64,000 nucleotides of DNA, from NCBI RefSeq assembly GCF_963678635.1, contig NC_087070.1, positions 14,449,840 to 14,513,839 of the forward strand, given 5' to 3'. Both the position numbers and the translations under genes were made by a program. The notes below the pieces were generated by a model that saw only the letters and a list, made by a program, of their open reading frames with translations, was not told where the DNA came from and did no database searches. Every line of letters begins with the position of its first letter. Position 1 is the stretch's first letter. This document shows positions 1-15,251 of this stretch, one piece after another. Origin of the DNA: Symsagittifera roscoffensis. Lineage: Eukaryota; Xenacoelomorpha; Acoela; Convolutidae.

Positions 1-1389
1 GTTGTGTCAACATGTGAGGGAAGATCAAGTTTATTGTGGCAAAGTGGGTGACCCGCCGATGATAAGATACGGTAGCTATCTCACATTTATGTGTTGTGTC
101 AACATGTGAGGGAAGATACAAGTTTATTGTGGTAACAGCGGGTGACCCGCCGATGATAACATACAGCAGCTATCTCACATTTATGTGTTGTGTCAACATG
201 TGAGGGAAGATCAAGTTTAATGTGACAAAGTGGTTGACCCGCCGATGATAAGATACAGCAGCTAATTCACATTTATGTGTTGTGTCAACATGTGAGGGAA
301 GAGACAAGTGTATTGTGGCAACAGCGGGTGACCCGCCGATGATAACATACAGCAGCTATCCCACATTTATGTGTTGTGTCAACATGTGAGGGAAGTTACA
401 AGATTTTTGTGGCAACAGCGGGTGACCCGCCGATGATAACACACAGCAGATATCTCACATTTATGTGTTGTGTCAACATGTGAGCGAAGATACAAGTTTA
501 TTGTGGTAACAGCGTGTGACCCGCCGATGATAAGATACAGCAGCTATCTCACAGTTATGTGTTGTGTCAACATGTGAGGGAAGATACAAGTTTATTGTGG
601 TAACAGCGGGTAACCCGCCGATGATAACATACAGCAGCTATCTCAGGTTTATGTGTTGTGTCAACATGTGAGGTAAGATACAAGTTTATTGTGGTAACAG
701 CGGAAGACCCGCCGATGATAACATACAACAGCTATCTCACATTTATGTGTTGTGTCAACATGTGAGGGAAGATACAAGTGTAATGTGGCAACAGCGGGTG
801 ACCCGCCGATGATAACATACAGCAGCTATCCCACATTTATGTGTTGTGTCAACATGTGAGGGAAGTTACAAGATTTTTGTGGCAACAGCGGGTGACCCGC
901 CGATGATAACACACAGCAGATATCTCACATTTATGCGTTGTGTCAACATGTGAGCGAAGATACAAGTTTATTGTGGTAACAGCGGGTGACCCGCCGATGA
1001 TGAGATACAGCAGCTATCTCACATTTATGTGTTGTGTCATCATGTGAGTGAAGATACAAGTGTATTGTGGCAACAGCGGGTGAACCGCCGATGATAAGAT
1101 ACAGCAGCTATCTCACATTTATGTGTTGTGTCAACATGTGAGGGAAGATACAAGTTTATTGTGGTAACAGCGGGTGACCCGCCGATGATAACATACAGCA
1201 GCTATCTCACATTTATGTGTTGTGTCAACATGTGAGGGAAGATACAAGTGTAATGTGGCAACAGCGTGTGACCCGCCGATGATAAGATACAGCAGCTATC
1301 TCACATTTATGTGTTGTGTCAACATGTGAGGGAAGATACAAGTTTATTGTGGTAACAGCGGGTAACCCGCCGATGATATCATGCAGCAG

Positions 1390-2981
1390 CTATCTCACAT
1401 TTATGTGTTGTGTCAACATGTGAGCGAAGATACAATTTTATTGTGGTAACAGCGGGTGACCCGCCGATGATAAGATACAGTAGCTATCTCACATTTATAT
1501 GTTGTGTCAACATGTGAGGGAAGATACAATTTTATTGTGGTAACAGCGGGTGACCAGCCGATGATAACATACAGCAGCTATCTCACATTTATGTGTTGGG
1601 TCAACATGTGAGGGAAGATACAAGTTTATTGTGGCAACAGCGGGTGACCCGCTGATGATAACATACAGCAGCTATCTCCCATTTATGTGGTGTGTCAACA
1701 TGTAAGGGAAGATACAAGTGTATTGTGGCAACAGCGGGCGACCCGCCGATGATAAGATACAGCAGCTATCTCACATTTATGTGTTGTTTCAACATGTGAG
1801 GGAAGATACAAGTGTAATGTGGCAACAGCGGGTGACCCGCCGATGATAACATAAAGCAGCTATCTCACATTTATGTGTTGTGTCAACATGTGAGGAAAGA
1901 TACAAGTGTATTGTGGCAACAGCGGAGGAACCGCCAATGATAAGATACAGCAGCTATCTCACATTTATGTGTTGTGTCAACATGTGAGGGACGATACAAG
2001 TTTATTGTGGTAACAGCGGGTGACCCGCCGATGATAAAATACAGCAGCTATCTCACATTTATGTGTCGTGTCAACATGTGAGGGAAGATACAAGTGTAGT
2101 TTGGCAACAGCGGGTGACCCGCCGATGATAACATAAAGCAGCTATCTCACATTTATGTGTTGTGTCAACATGTGAGGAAAGATACAAGTGTATTGTGGCA
2201 ACAGCGGAGGAACCGCCAATGATAAGATACAGCAGCTATCTCACATTTATGTGTTGTGTCAACATGTGAGCGAAGATACAATTTTATTGTGGTAACAGCG
2301 GGTGACCCGCCGATGATAAGATACAGTAGCTATCTCACATTTATATGTTGTGTCAACATGTGAGGGAAGATACAATTTTATTGTGGTAACAGCGGGTGAC
2401 CAGCCGATGATAACATACAGCAGCTATCTCACATTTATGTGTTGGGTCAACATGTGAGGGAAGATACAAGTTTATTGTGGCAACAGCGGGTGACCCGCTG
2501 ATGATAACATACAGCAGCTATCTCCCATTTATGTGGTGTGTCAACATGTAAGGGAAGATACAAGTGTATTGTGGCAACAGCGGGCGACCCGCCGATGATA
2601 AGATACAGCAGCTATCTCACATTTATGTGTTGTTTCAACATGTGAGGGAAGATACAAGTGTAATGTGGCAACAGCGGGTGACCCGCCGATGATAACATAA
2701 AGCAGCTATCTCACATTTATGTGTTGTGTCAACATGTGAGGAAAGATACAAGTGTATTGTGGCAACAGCGGAGGAACCGCCAATGATAAGATACAGCAGC
2801 TATCTCACATTTATGTGTTGTGTCAACATGTGAGGGACGATACAAGTTTATTGTGGTAACAGCGGGTGACCCGCCGATGATAAAATACAGCAGCTATCTC
2901 ACATTTATGTGTCGTGTCAACATGTGAGGGAAGATACAAGTGTAGTTTGGCAACAGCGGGTGACCCGCCGATGATAAGATA
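1390..2981 (+). repeat. 846-bp (9-monomer) block in two tandem copies
   Basis: Diagnostic variants recur at an offset of exactly 846 bases: TGAGCGAAGATACAATTTTA at 1421 and 2267, and the TGTGTCGTGTCAACATG plus GTGTAGTTTGG pair near 2062 and 2908. The first copy runs to about 2235 and the second to about 2981. The order of intervening variants is the same in both (GGGTCAACATG, TGTAAGGG, the GAGGAACCGCCAATG unit). The left boundary is blurred by the similarity of all monomers. This is a local higher-order duplication inside the satellite. Confidence 0.85.
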
Positions 2982-5900
2982 CAGCAGCTAAATCACATTT
3001 ATGTGTCGTGTCAACATGTGAGGGAAGATACAAGTTTATTGTGGTAACAGCGGGTTACCCGCCGATGATAACATACAGCAGCTATCTCACATTTATGTGT
3101 TGTGTCAACTTGTGAGCGAAGATACAAGTTTATTGTGGTAACAGCGGGTGACCCGCCGATGATAAGATACAGCAGCTATCTCACATTTATGTGTTGTGTC
3201 AACATGTGAGGGAAGATACAAGTTTATTGTGGTAACAGCGGGTGACCCGCCGATGATAACATACAGCAGCTATCTCACATGTATGTGTTGTGTCAACATG
3301 TGAGGGAAGATACAAGTGTATTGTGGCAACAGCGGTGACCCGCCGATGATAACAAACAGCAGCTATCTCACATTTATGTGTTGTGTCAACATGTGAGGGA
3401 AGATAAAATTTTTTTGTGGTAACAGCGGGTAACCCGCCGATGATAACATACAGCAGCCATCTCACATTTATGTGTTGTGTCAACATGTGAGGGAAGATAC
3501 AAGTTTTTTTATGGCAGCAGCGGGTGACCCGCTGATGATAACATACAGCAGCTATCTCACATTTATGTGTTGTGTCAACATGTGAGGGAAGATACAAGTT
3601 TATTGTGGTAACAGCGGGTGACCCGCCGATGATAACATACAGCAGCTATCACCCATTTATGTGTTGTGTCAGCATGTGAGGGAAGATACAAGTGTAATGT
3701 GGCAACAGCGGGTGACCCGCCGATGATAACATACAGCAGCTATCTCACATTTATGTGTTGTGTCAACATGTGAGGGAAGATACAAGATTTTTGTGGCAAC
3801 AGCGGGTGACCCGCCGATGATAATACACAGCAGATATCTCACATTTATGTGTTGTGTCAACATGTGAGGGAAGATACAAGTGTATTGTGGCAAGAGCGGG
3901 TGACCCGCCGATGATAAGATACGGTAGCTATCTCACATTTATGTGTTGTGTCAACATGTGAGGGAAGATACAAGTTTATTGTGGTAACAGCGGGTGACCT
4001 GCCGATGATAACATATAGCAGCTATCTCACATTTATGTGTTGTGTCAACATGTGAGGGAAGATCAAGTTTATTGTGGCAAAGTGGGTGATCCGCCGATGA
4101 TAAGATACGGTAGCTATCTCACATTTATGTGTTGTGTCAACATGTGAGGGAAGATACAAGTTTATTGTGGTAACAGCGGGTGACCCGCCGATGATAAAAT
4201 ACAGCAGCTATCTCACATTTATGTGTTGTGTCAACATGTGAGGGAAGATACAAGATTTTTGTGGCAACAGCGGGTGACCCGCCGATGATAACACACAGCA
4301 GCTATCTCACATTTATGTGTTGTGTCAACATGTGAGGGAAGATACAAGTGTATTGTGGCAAGAGCGGGTGACCCGCCGATGATAGGATACGGTAGCTATC
4401 TCACATTAATGTGTTGTGTCAACATGTGAGGGAAGATACAAGTTTATTGTGGTAACAGCGGGTGACCCGCCGATGATAACATATAGCAGCTATCTCACAT
4501 TTATGTGTTGTGTCAACATGTGAGGGAAGATCAAGTTTATTGTGGCAAAGTGGGTGACCCGCCGATGATAAGATACGGTAGCTATCTCACATTTATGTGT
4601 TGTGTCAACATGTGAGGGAAGATACAAGTTTATTGTGGTAACAGCGGGTGACCCGCCGATGATAATACACAGCAGATATCTCACATTTATGTGTTGTGTC
4701 AACATGTGAGGGAAGATACAAGTGTATTGTGGCAAGAGCGGGTGACCCGCCGATGATAAGATACGGTAGCTATCTCACATTTATGTGTTGTGTCAACATG
4801 TGAGGGAAGATACAAGTTTATTGTGGTAACAGCGGGTGACCCGCCGATGATAACATATAGCAGCTATCTCACATTTATGTGTTGTGTCAACATGTGAGGG
4901 AAGATCAAGTTTATTGTGGCAAAGTGGGTGATCCGCCGATGATAAGATACGGTAGCTATCTCACATTTATGTGTTGTGTCAACATGTGAGGGAAGATACA
5001 AGTTTATTGTGGTAACAGCGGGTGACCCGCCGATGATAAAATACAGCAGCTATCTCACATTTATGTGTTGTGTCAACATGTGAGGGAAGATACAAGATTT
5101 TTGTGGCAACAGCGGGTGACCCGCCGATGATAACACACAGCAGCTATCTCACATTTATGTGTTGTGTCAACATGTGAGGGAAGATACAAGTGTATTGTGG
5201 CAAGAGCGGGTGACCCGCCGATGATAAGATACGGTAGCTATCTCACATTAATGTGTTGTGTCAACATGTGAGGGAAGATACAAGTTTATTGTGGTAACAG
5301 CGGGTGACCCGCCGATGATAACATATAGCAGCTATCTCACATTTATGTGTTGTGTCAACATGTGAGGGAAGATCAAGTTTATTGTGGCAAAGTGGGTGAC
5401 CCGCCGATGATAAGATACGGTAGCTATCTCACATTTATGTGTTGTGTCAACATGTGAGGGAAGATACAAGTTTATTGTGGTAACAGCGGATGACCCGCCG
5501 ATGATAACATACAGCAGCTATCTCACATTTGTGTTGTGTCAACATGTGAGGGAAGATCAAGTGTATTGTGGTAAAGTGGGTGACCCGCCGATGATAAGAT
5601 ACAGCAGCTATCTCACATTTATGTGTTGTGTCAACATGTGAGGGAAGAGAGAAGTGTATTGTGGCAACAGCGGGTGACCCGCCGATGATCAGATACAGCA
5701 GCTATCTCAAATTTATGTGTTGTGTCAACATGTGAGGTAAGATACAAGTTTATTGTGGTAACAGCGGAAGACCCGCCGATGAAAACATACAACAGCTATC
5801 TCACATTTATGTGTTGTGTCAACATGTGAGGGAAGATACAAGTGTATTGTGGCAACAGCGGGTGACCCGCTGATGATAACATACAGCAGCTATCTCACAT

Positions 5901-7559
5901 TTATGTGTTGTGTCAACATGTGAGGGAAGCTACAAGTTTATTGTGGTAACAGCGGGTGACCCGCCGATGATAACATACAGCAGCTATCACCCATTTATAT
6001 GTTGTGTCAACATGTGAGGGAAGATACAAGTGTAATGTGGCAACAGCGGGTGACCCGCCGATGATAACATACAGCAGCTATCTCACATTTATGTGTTGTG
6101 TCAACATGTGAGGGAAGATACAAGATTTTTGTGGCAACAGCGGGTGACCCACCGATGATAACACACAGCAGCTATCTCACATTTATGTGTTGTGTCAACA
6201 TGTGAGCGAAGATACAAGTTTATTGTGGTAACAGCGGGTGACCCGCCGATGATAAGATACAGCAGCTATCTCACATTTATATGTTGTGTCAACATGTGAG
6301 GGAAGATACAAGTGTAATGTGGCAACAGCGGGTGACCCGCCGATGATAACATACAGCAGCTATCTCACATTTATGTGTTGTGTCAACATGTGAGGGAAGA
6401 TACAAGTTTATTGTGGTAACAGCGGGTGACCCGCCGATGATAACATACAGCAGCTATCTCACATTTATGTGTTGTGTCAACATGTGAGGGAAGATACAAG
6501 TGTAATGTGGCAACAGCGTGTGACCCGCCGATGATAAGATACAGCAGCTATCTCACATTTATGTGTTGTGTCAACATGTGAGGGAAGATACAAGTTTATT
6601 GTGGTAACAGCGGGTAACCCGCCGATGATATCATGCAGCAGCTATCTCACATTTATGTGTTGTGTCAACATGTGAGCGAAGATACAATTTTATTGTGGTA
6701 ACAGCGGGTGACCCGCCGATGATAAGATACAGCAGCTATCTCACTTTTATTTGTTGTGTCAACATGTGAGGGAAGATACAAATTTATTGTGGTAACAGCG
6801 GGTGACCCGCCGATGATAACATACAGCAGCTATCTCACATTTATGTGTTGTGTCAACATGTGAGGGAAGATACAACTTTTTTGTGGCAACAGCGGGTGAC
6901 CCGCTGATGATAACATACAGCAGCTATCTCACATTTATGTGTTGTGTCAACATGTGAGGGAAGATACAAATTTATTGCGGTAACAGCGGGTGACCCGCCG
7001 ATGATAACATACAGCAGCTATCTCACATTTATGTGTTGTGTCAACATGTGAGGGAAGATACAAGTGTATTGTGGCAACAGCGGGTGAACCGCCGATGATA
7101 AGATACAGCAGCTATCTCACATTTATGTGTTGTGTCAACATGTGAGGGAAGATACAAGTGTAATGTGGCAACAGCGGGTGACCCGCCGATGATAACATAC
7201 AGCAGCTATCTCACATTTATGTGTTGTGTCAACATGTGAGGGAAGATACAAGTGTATTGTGGCAACAGCGGAGGAACCGCCAATGATAAGATACAGCAGC
7301 TATCTCACATTTATGTGTTGTGTCAACATGTGAGGGACGATACAAGTTTATTGTGGTAACAGCGGGTGACCCGCCGATGATAAAATACAGCAGCTATCTC
7401 ACATTTATGTGTTGTGTCAACATGTGAGGGAAGATACAAGTGTATTTTGGCAACAGCGGGTGACCCGCCGATGATAAGATACAGCAGCTATCTCACATTT
7501 ATGTGTCGTGTCAACATGTGAGGGAAGATACAAGTGTAGTGTGGCAACAGCGGGTGACC

Positions 7560-9425
7560 CGCCGATGATAACATACAGCAGCTATCTCACATTTATGTGT
7601 TGTGTCAACATGTGAGGGAAGATACAAGTCTATTGTGGCAACAGCGGAGGAACCGCCAATGATAAGATACAGCAGCTATCTCACATTTATGTGTTGTGTC
7701 AACATGTGAGGGACGATACAAGTTTATTGTGGTAACAGCGGGTGACCCGCCGATGATAAAATACAGCATCTATCTCACATTTATGTGTTGTGTCAACATG
7801 TGAGGGAAGATACAAGTGTATTTTGGCAACAGCGGGTGACCCGCCGATGATAACACACAGCAGCTATCTCACATTTATGTGTTGTGTCAACATGTGAGCG
7901 AAGATACAAGTTTATTGTGGTAACAGCGGGTGACCCGCCGATGATAAGATACAGCAGCTATCTCACATTTATGTGTTGTGTCATCATGTGAGGGAAGATC
8001 AAGTGTATTGTGGCAACAGCGGGTGAACCGCCGATGATAAGATACAGCAGCTATCTCACATTTATGTGTTGTGTCAACATGTGAGGGAAGATACAAGTTT
8101 ATTGTGGTAACAGCGGGTGACCCGCCGATGATAACATGCAGCAGCTATCTCACATTTATGTGTTGTGTCAACATGTGAGGGAAGATACAAGTGTAATGTG
8201 GCAACAGCGTGTGACCCGCCGATGATATGATACAGCAGCTATCTCACATTTATGTGTTGTGTCAACATGTGAGGGAAGATACAAGTTTATTGTGGTAACA
8301 GCGGGTAACCCGCCGATGATATCATGCAGCAGCTATCTCACATTTATGTGTTGTGTCAACATGTGAGCGAAGATACAATTTTATTGTGGTAACAGCGGGT
8401 GACCCGCCGATGATAAGATACAGCAGCTATCTCACATTTATATGTTGTGTCAACATGTGAGGGAAGATACAAATTTATTGTGGTAACAGCGGGTGACCCG
8501 CCGATGATAACATACAGCAGCTATCTCACATTTATGTGTTGTGTCAACATGTGAGGGAAGATACAAGTTTTTTGTGGCAACAGCGGGTGACCCGCTGATG
8601 ATAACATACAGCAGCTATCTCACATTTATGTGTTGTGTCAACATGTGAGGGAAGATACAAATTTTTTGTGTTAACAGCGGGTGACCCGCCGATGATAACA
8701 TACAGCAGCTATCTCACATTTATGTGTTGTGTCAACATGTGAGGGAAGATACAAGTGTATTGTGGCAACAGCGGGTGAACCGCCGATGATAAGATACAGC
8801 AGCTATCTCACATTTATGTGTTGTGTCAACATGTGAGGGAAGATACAAGTGTAGTGTGGCAACAGCGGGTGACCCGCCGATGATAACATACAGCAGCTAT
8901 CTCACATTTATGTGTTGTGTCAACATGTGAGGGAAGATACAAGTCTATTGTGGCAACAGCGGAGGAACCGCCAATGATAAGATACAGCAGCTATCTCACA
9001 TTTATGTGTTGTGTCAACATGTGAGGGACGATACAAGTTTATTGTGGTAACAGCGGGTGACCCGCCGATGATAAAATACAGCATCTATCTCACATTTATG
9101 TGTTGTGTCAACATGTGAGGGAAGATACAAGTGTATTTTGGCAACAGCGGGTGACCCGCCGATGATAAGATACAACATCTATCTCACATTTATGTGTTGT
9201 GTCAACATGTGAGCGAAGATACAAGTTTATTGTGGTAACAGCGGGTGACCCGCCGATGATAAGATACAGCAGCTATCTCACATTTATGTGTTGTGTCATC
9301 ATGTGAGGGAAGATCAAGTGTATTGTGGCAACAGCGGGTGAACCGCCGATGATAAGATACAGCAGCTATCTCACATTTATATGTTGTGTCAACATGTGAG
9401 GGAAGATACAAATTTATTGTGGTAA
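7560..9425 (+). repeat. Paired blocks about 550 bp long at an offset of 1315 bp (14 monomers minus one base)
   Basis: The run near 7560-8110 is repeated near 8875-9425. Shared markers are GATACAAGTCTATTGTGG (7621 and 8936), the GAGGAACCGCCAATG unit, GAGGGACGATACAAG, the TACAGCATCTATC unit and the rare TGTGTCATCATGTGAGGG variant. The 1315-bp offset is one base short of 14 monomers because a GATCAAG unit carries a single-base deletion. A third, shorter relative with the AAGTCTATTG marker lies near 9780. Confidence 0.7.
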
Positions 9426-10092
9426 CAGCGGGTGACCCGCCGATGATAACATACAGCAGCTATCTCACATTTATGTGTTGTGTCAACATGTGAGGGAAGA
9501 TACAAGTTTTTTGTGGCAACAGCGGGTGACCCGCTGATGATAACATACAGCAGCTATCTCACATTTATGTGTTGTATCAACATGTGAGGGAAGATACAAA
9601 TTTTTTGTGGTAACAGCGGGTGACCCGCCGATGATAACATACAGCAGCTATCTCACATTTATGTGTTGTGTCAACATGTGAGGGAAGATACAAGTGTAGT
9701 GTGGCAACAGCGGGTGACCCGCCGATGATAACATACAGCAGCTATCTCACATTTATGTGTTGTGTCAACATGTGAGGGAAGATACAAGTCTATTGTGGCA
9801 ACAGCGGAGGAATCGCCAATGATAAGATACAGCAGCTATCTCACATTTATGTGTTGTGTCAACATGTGAGGGAAGATCAAGTGTATTGTGGTAACAGCGG
9901 GTGACCCGCCGATGATAAGATACAGCAGCTATCTCACATTTATATGTTGTGTCAACATGTGAGGGAAGATACAAATTTATTGTGGTAACAGCGGGTGACC
10001 CGCCGATGATAACATACAGCAGCTATCTCACATTTATGTGTTGTGTCAACATGTGAGGGAAGATACAAGTCTATTGTGGCAACAGCGGAGGA

Positions 10093-10145
10093 ACCGCCAA
10101 TGATAAGATACATCAGCTATCTCACATTTATTGTGGTAACAGCGG
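10093..10145 (+). other. Truncated monomer: 37-bp internal deletion between TTTAT repeats
   Basis: In the normal order CACATTTATGTG is followed 37 bases later by AAGTTTATTGTGG. Here the sequence runs CTCACATTTATTGTGGTAAC (10121-10140), joining the first TTTAT directly to the bases after the second. The lost segment would hold the unit start and the GAGGGAAGATACAAG stretch. The TTTAT shared at both ends suggests slippage or microhomology-mediated loss. It is one of very few large internal deletions I noticed in the array. Confidence 0.8.
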
Positions 10146-11959
10146 GTTACCCGCCGATGATAACATACAGCAGCTATCTCACATTTATGTGTTGTGTCAA
10201 CTTGTGAGCGAAGATACAAGTTTATTGTGGTAACAGCGGGTGACCCGCCGATGATAAGATACAGCAGCTATCTCACATTTATGTGTTGTGTCAACATGTG
10301 AGGGAAGATACAAGTGTATTGTGGCAACAGCGGGTGACCCGCTGATGATAACATACAGCAGCTATCTCACATTTATGTGTTGTGTCAACATGTGAGGGAA
10401 GCTACAAGTTTATTGTGGTAACAGCGGGTGACCCGCCGATGATAACATACAGCAGCTATCACCCATTTATGTGTTGTGTCAACATGTGAGGGAAGATACA
10501 AGTGTAATGTGGGAACAGTGGGTGACCCGCCGATGATAACATACAGCAGCTATCTCACATTTATGTGTTGTGTCAACATGTGAGGGAAGATACAAGATTT
10601 TTGTGGCAACAGCGGGTGACCCGCCGATGATAACACACAGCAGCTATCTCACATTTATGTGTTGTGTCAACATGTGAGCGAAGATACAAGTTTATTGTGG
10701 TAACAGCGGGTGACCCGCCGATGATAAGATACAGCAGCTATCTCACATTTATGTGTTGTGTCATCATGTGAGGGAAGATACAAATGTACTGTGGCAACAG
10801 CGGGTGAACCGCCGATGATAAGATACAGCAGCTATCACCCATTTATGTGTTGTGTCAACATGTGAGGGAAGATACAAGTGTAATGTGGGAACAGTGGGTG
10901 ACCCGCCGATGATAACATACAGCAGCTATCTCACATTTATGTGTTGTGTCAACATGTGAGGGAAGATACAAGATTTTTGTGGCAACAGCGGGTGACCCGC
11001 CGATGATAACATACAGCAGCTATCTCACATTTATGTGTTGTGTCAACATGTGAAGGAAGATACAAGTGTAATGTGGCAACAGCGTGTGACCCGCAGATGA
11101 TAAGATACAGCAGCTATCTCACATTTATGTGTTGTGTCAACATGTGAGGGAAGATAAAAGTTTATTGTGGTAACAGCGGGTAACCCGCCGATGATATCAT
11201 GCAGCAGCTATCTCACATTTATGTGTTGTGTCAACATGTGAGCGAAGATACAATTTTATTGTGGTAACAGCGGGTGACCCGCCGATGATAAGATACAGCA
11301 GCTATCTTACATTTATATGTTGTGTCAACATGTGAGGGAAGATACAAATTTATTGTGGTAACAGCGGGTGACCCGCCGATGATAACATACAGCAGCTATC
11401 TCACATTTATGTGTTGTGTCAACATGTGAGGGAAGATACAAGTTTTTTGTGGCAACAGCGGGTGACCCGCTGAAAATAACATACAGCAGCTATCTCACAT
11501 TTATGTGTTGTGTCAACATGTGAGGGAAGATACAAATTTATTGTGGTAACAGCGGGTGACCCGCCGATGATAACATACAGCAGCTATCTCACATTTATGT
11601 GTTGTGTCAACATGTGAGGGAAGACACAAGTGTATTGTGGCAACAGCGGGTGAACCGCCGATGATAAGATACAGCAGCTATCTCACATTTATGTGTTGTG
11701 TCAACATGTGAGGGAAGATACAAGTGTAGTGTGGCAACAGCGGGTGACCCGCCGATGATAACATACAGCAGCTATCTCACATTTATGTGTTGTGTCAACA
11801 TGTGAGGGAAGATACAAGTGTATTGTGGCAACAGCGGAGGAACCGCCAATGATAAGATACAGCAGCTATCTCACATTTATGTGTTGTGTCAACATGTGAG
11901 GGACGATACAAGTTTATTGTGGTAACAGCGGGTGACCCGCCGATGATAAAATACAGCAG

Positions 11960-13890
11960 CTATCTCACATTTATGTGTTGTGTCAACATGTGAGGGAAGA
12001 TACAAGTGTATTTTGGCAACAGCGGGTGACCCGCCGATGATAAGATACAGCAGCTATCTCACATTTATGTGTCGTGTCAACATGTGAGGGAAGATACAAG
12101 TGTATTGTGGTAACAGCGGGTTACCCGCCGATGATAACATACAGCAGCTATCTCACATTTATGTGTTGTGTCAACTTGTGAGCGAAGATACAAGTTTATT
12201 GTGGTAACAGCGGGTGACCCGCCGATGATAAGATACAGCAGCTATCTCACATTTATGTGTTGTGTCAACATGTGAGGGAAGATACAAGTTTTTTGTGGTA
12301 ACAGCGGGTGACCCGCCAATGATAACACACAGCAGCTATCTCACATGTATGTGTTGTGTCAACATGTGAGGGAAGATACAAGTGTATTGTGGTAACAGCG
12401 GTGACCCGCCGATGATAACATACAGCAGCTATCTCACATTTATATGTTGTGTCAACATGTGAGGAAGATACAAATTTATTGTGGTAACAGCGGGTGACCC
12501 GCCGATGATAACATATAGCAGCTATCTCACATTTATGTGTTGTGTCAACATGTGAGGGAAGATACAAGTTTTTTGTGGCAACAGCGGGTGACCCGCTGAA
12601 AATAACATACAGCAGCTATCTCACATTTATGTGTTGTGTCAACATGTGAGGGAAGATACAAATTTATTGTGGTAACAGCGGGTGACCCGCCGATGATAAC
12701 ATACAGCAGCTATCTCACATTTATGTGTTGTGTCAACATGTGAGGGAAGACACAAGTGTATTGTGGCAACAGCGGGTGAACCGCCGATGATAAGATACAG
12801 CAGCTATCTCACATTTATGTGTTGTGTCAACATGTGAGGGAAGATACAAGTGTAGTGTGGCAACAGCGGGTGACCCGCCGATGATAACATACAGCAGCTA
12901 TCTCACATTTATGTGTTGTGTCAACATGTGAGGGAAGATACAAGTGTATTGTGGCAACAGCGGGTGACCCGCCGATGATAAGATACAGCAGCTATCTCAC
13001 ATTTATGTGTCGTGTCAACATGTGAGGGAAGATACAAGTGTATTGTGGTAACAGCGGGTTACCCGCCGATGATAACATACAGCAGCTATCTCACATTTAT
13101 GTGTTGTGTCAACTTGTGAGCGAAGATACAAGTTTATTGTGGTAACAGCGGGTGACCCGCCGATGATAAGATACAGCAGCTATCTCACATTTATGTGTTG
13201 TGTCAACATGTGAGGGAAGATACAAGTTTTTTGTGGTAACAGCGGGTGACCCGCCAATGATAACACACAGCAGCTATCTCACATGTATGTGTTGTGTCAA
13301 CATGTGAGGGAAGATACAAGTGTATTGTGGTAACAGCGGTGACCCGCCGATGATAACATACAGCAGCTATCTCACATTTATATGTTGTGTCAACATGTGA
13401 GGAAGATACAAATTTATTGTGGTAACAGCGGGTGACCCGCCGATGATAACATATAGCAGCTATCTCACATTTATGTGTTGTGTCAACATGTGAGGGAAGA
13501 TACAAGTTTTTTGTGGCAACAGCGGGTGACCCGCTGAAAATAACATACAGCAGCTATCTCACATTTATGTGTTGTGTCAACATGTGAGGGAAGATACAAA
13601 TTTATTGTGGTAACAGCGGGTGACCCGCCGATGATAACATACAGCAGCTATCTCACATTTATGTGTTGTGTCAACATGTGAGGGAAGACACAAGTGTATT
13701 GTGGCAACAGCGGGTGAACCGCCGATGATAAGATACAGCAGCTATCTCACATTTATGTGTTGTGTCAACATGTGAGGGAAGATACAAGTGTAGTGTGGCA
13801 ACAGCGGGTGACCCGCCGATGATAACATACAGCAGCTATCTCACATTTATGTGTTGTGTCAACATGTGAGGGAAGATACAAGTGTATTGT
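11960..13890 (+). repeat. 938-bp block (10 monomers minus two bases) duplicated in tandem
   Basis: The stretch from about 11960 to 12897 reappears from about 12898 to 13835. Shared rare markers at this offset include GACCCGCTGAAAATAAC (12594 and 13532), the TTGTGAGCGAAG unit, the CTCACATGTATGTG unit, the single-G-loss core GCGGTGACCCG and the GTGAGGAAGATACAAAT deletion. The two single-base losses in each copy explain 938 rather than 940. The GCTGAAAATAAC marker also occurs at about 11468, which gives a further 1126-bp step. Confidence 0.85.
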
Positions 13891-15251
13891 GGCAACAGCG
13901 GAGGAACCGCCAATGATAAGATACAGCAGCTATCTCACATTTATGTGTTGTGTCAACATGTGAGGGACGATACAAGTTTATTGTGGTAACAGCGGGTGAC
14001 CCGCCGATGATAAAATACAGCAGCTATCTCACATTTATGTGTTGTGTCAACATGTGAGGGAAGATACAAGTGTATTTTGGCAACAGCGGGTGACCCGCCG
14101 ATGATAAGATACAGCAGCTATCTCACATTTATGTGTCGTGTCAACATGTGAGGGAAGATACAAGTTTATTGTGGTAACAGCGGGTTACCCGCCGATGATA
14201 ACATACAGCAGCTATCTCACATTTATGTGTTGTGTCAACTTGTGAGCGAAGATACAAGTTTATTGTGGTAACAGCGGGTGACCCGCCGATGATAAGATAC
14301 AGCAGCTATCTCACATTTATGTGTTGTGTCAACATGTGAGGGAAGATACAAGTTTTTTGTGGTAACAGCGGGTGACCCGCCAATGATAACATACAGCAGC
14401 TATCTCACATGTATGTGTTGTGTCAACATGTGAGGGAAGATACAAGTGTATTGTGGTAACAGCGGTGACCCGCCGATGATAACATACAGCAGCTATCTCA
14501 CATTTATGTGTTGTGTCAACATGTGAGGGAAGATAAAAGTTTTTTGTGGTAACAGCGGGTGACCCGCCGATGATAACATACAGCAGCTATCTCACATTTA
14601 TGTGTTGTGTCAACATGTGAGGGAAGATACAAGTTTTTTGTGGCAACAGCGGGTGACCCACCGATGGTAACATACAGCAGCTATCTCACATTTATGTGTT
14701 GTGTGAACATGTGAGGGAAGATACAAGTGTAAGCTGGCAACAGCGGGTGACCCGCTGATGATAACATACAGCAGCTATCTCACATTTATGTGTTGTGTCA
14801 ACATGTGAGGGAAGATACAAGTGTATTGTGGCAACAGCGGGTGAACCGCCGATGATAAGATACAGCAGCTATCTCTTATTTATGTGTTGTGTCAACATTT
14901 GAGGGAAGATATAAGCTTATTGTGGTAACAGCGGGTGACCCGCCAATGATAACATACAGCAGCTATCTCACATTTTTGTGTTGTGTCAACATGTGAGGGA
15001 AGATACAAGTGTATGGTGGCAACAGCGGGTGACCCGCCGATGATAAGATACAGCAGCTATCTCACATTTATGTGTTGTGTCAACATGTGAGGGAAGATAC
15101 AAGTTTATTGTGGTAACAGCGGGTGACCCGCCGATGATAACATACAGCAGCTATCTCACATTAATGTGTTGTGTCAACATGTGAGCGAAGATACAAGTTT
15201 ATTGTGGTAACAGCGGGTGACCCGCCGATGATAAGATACAGCACCTATCTC

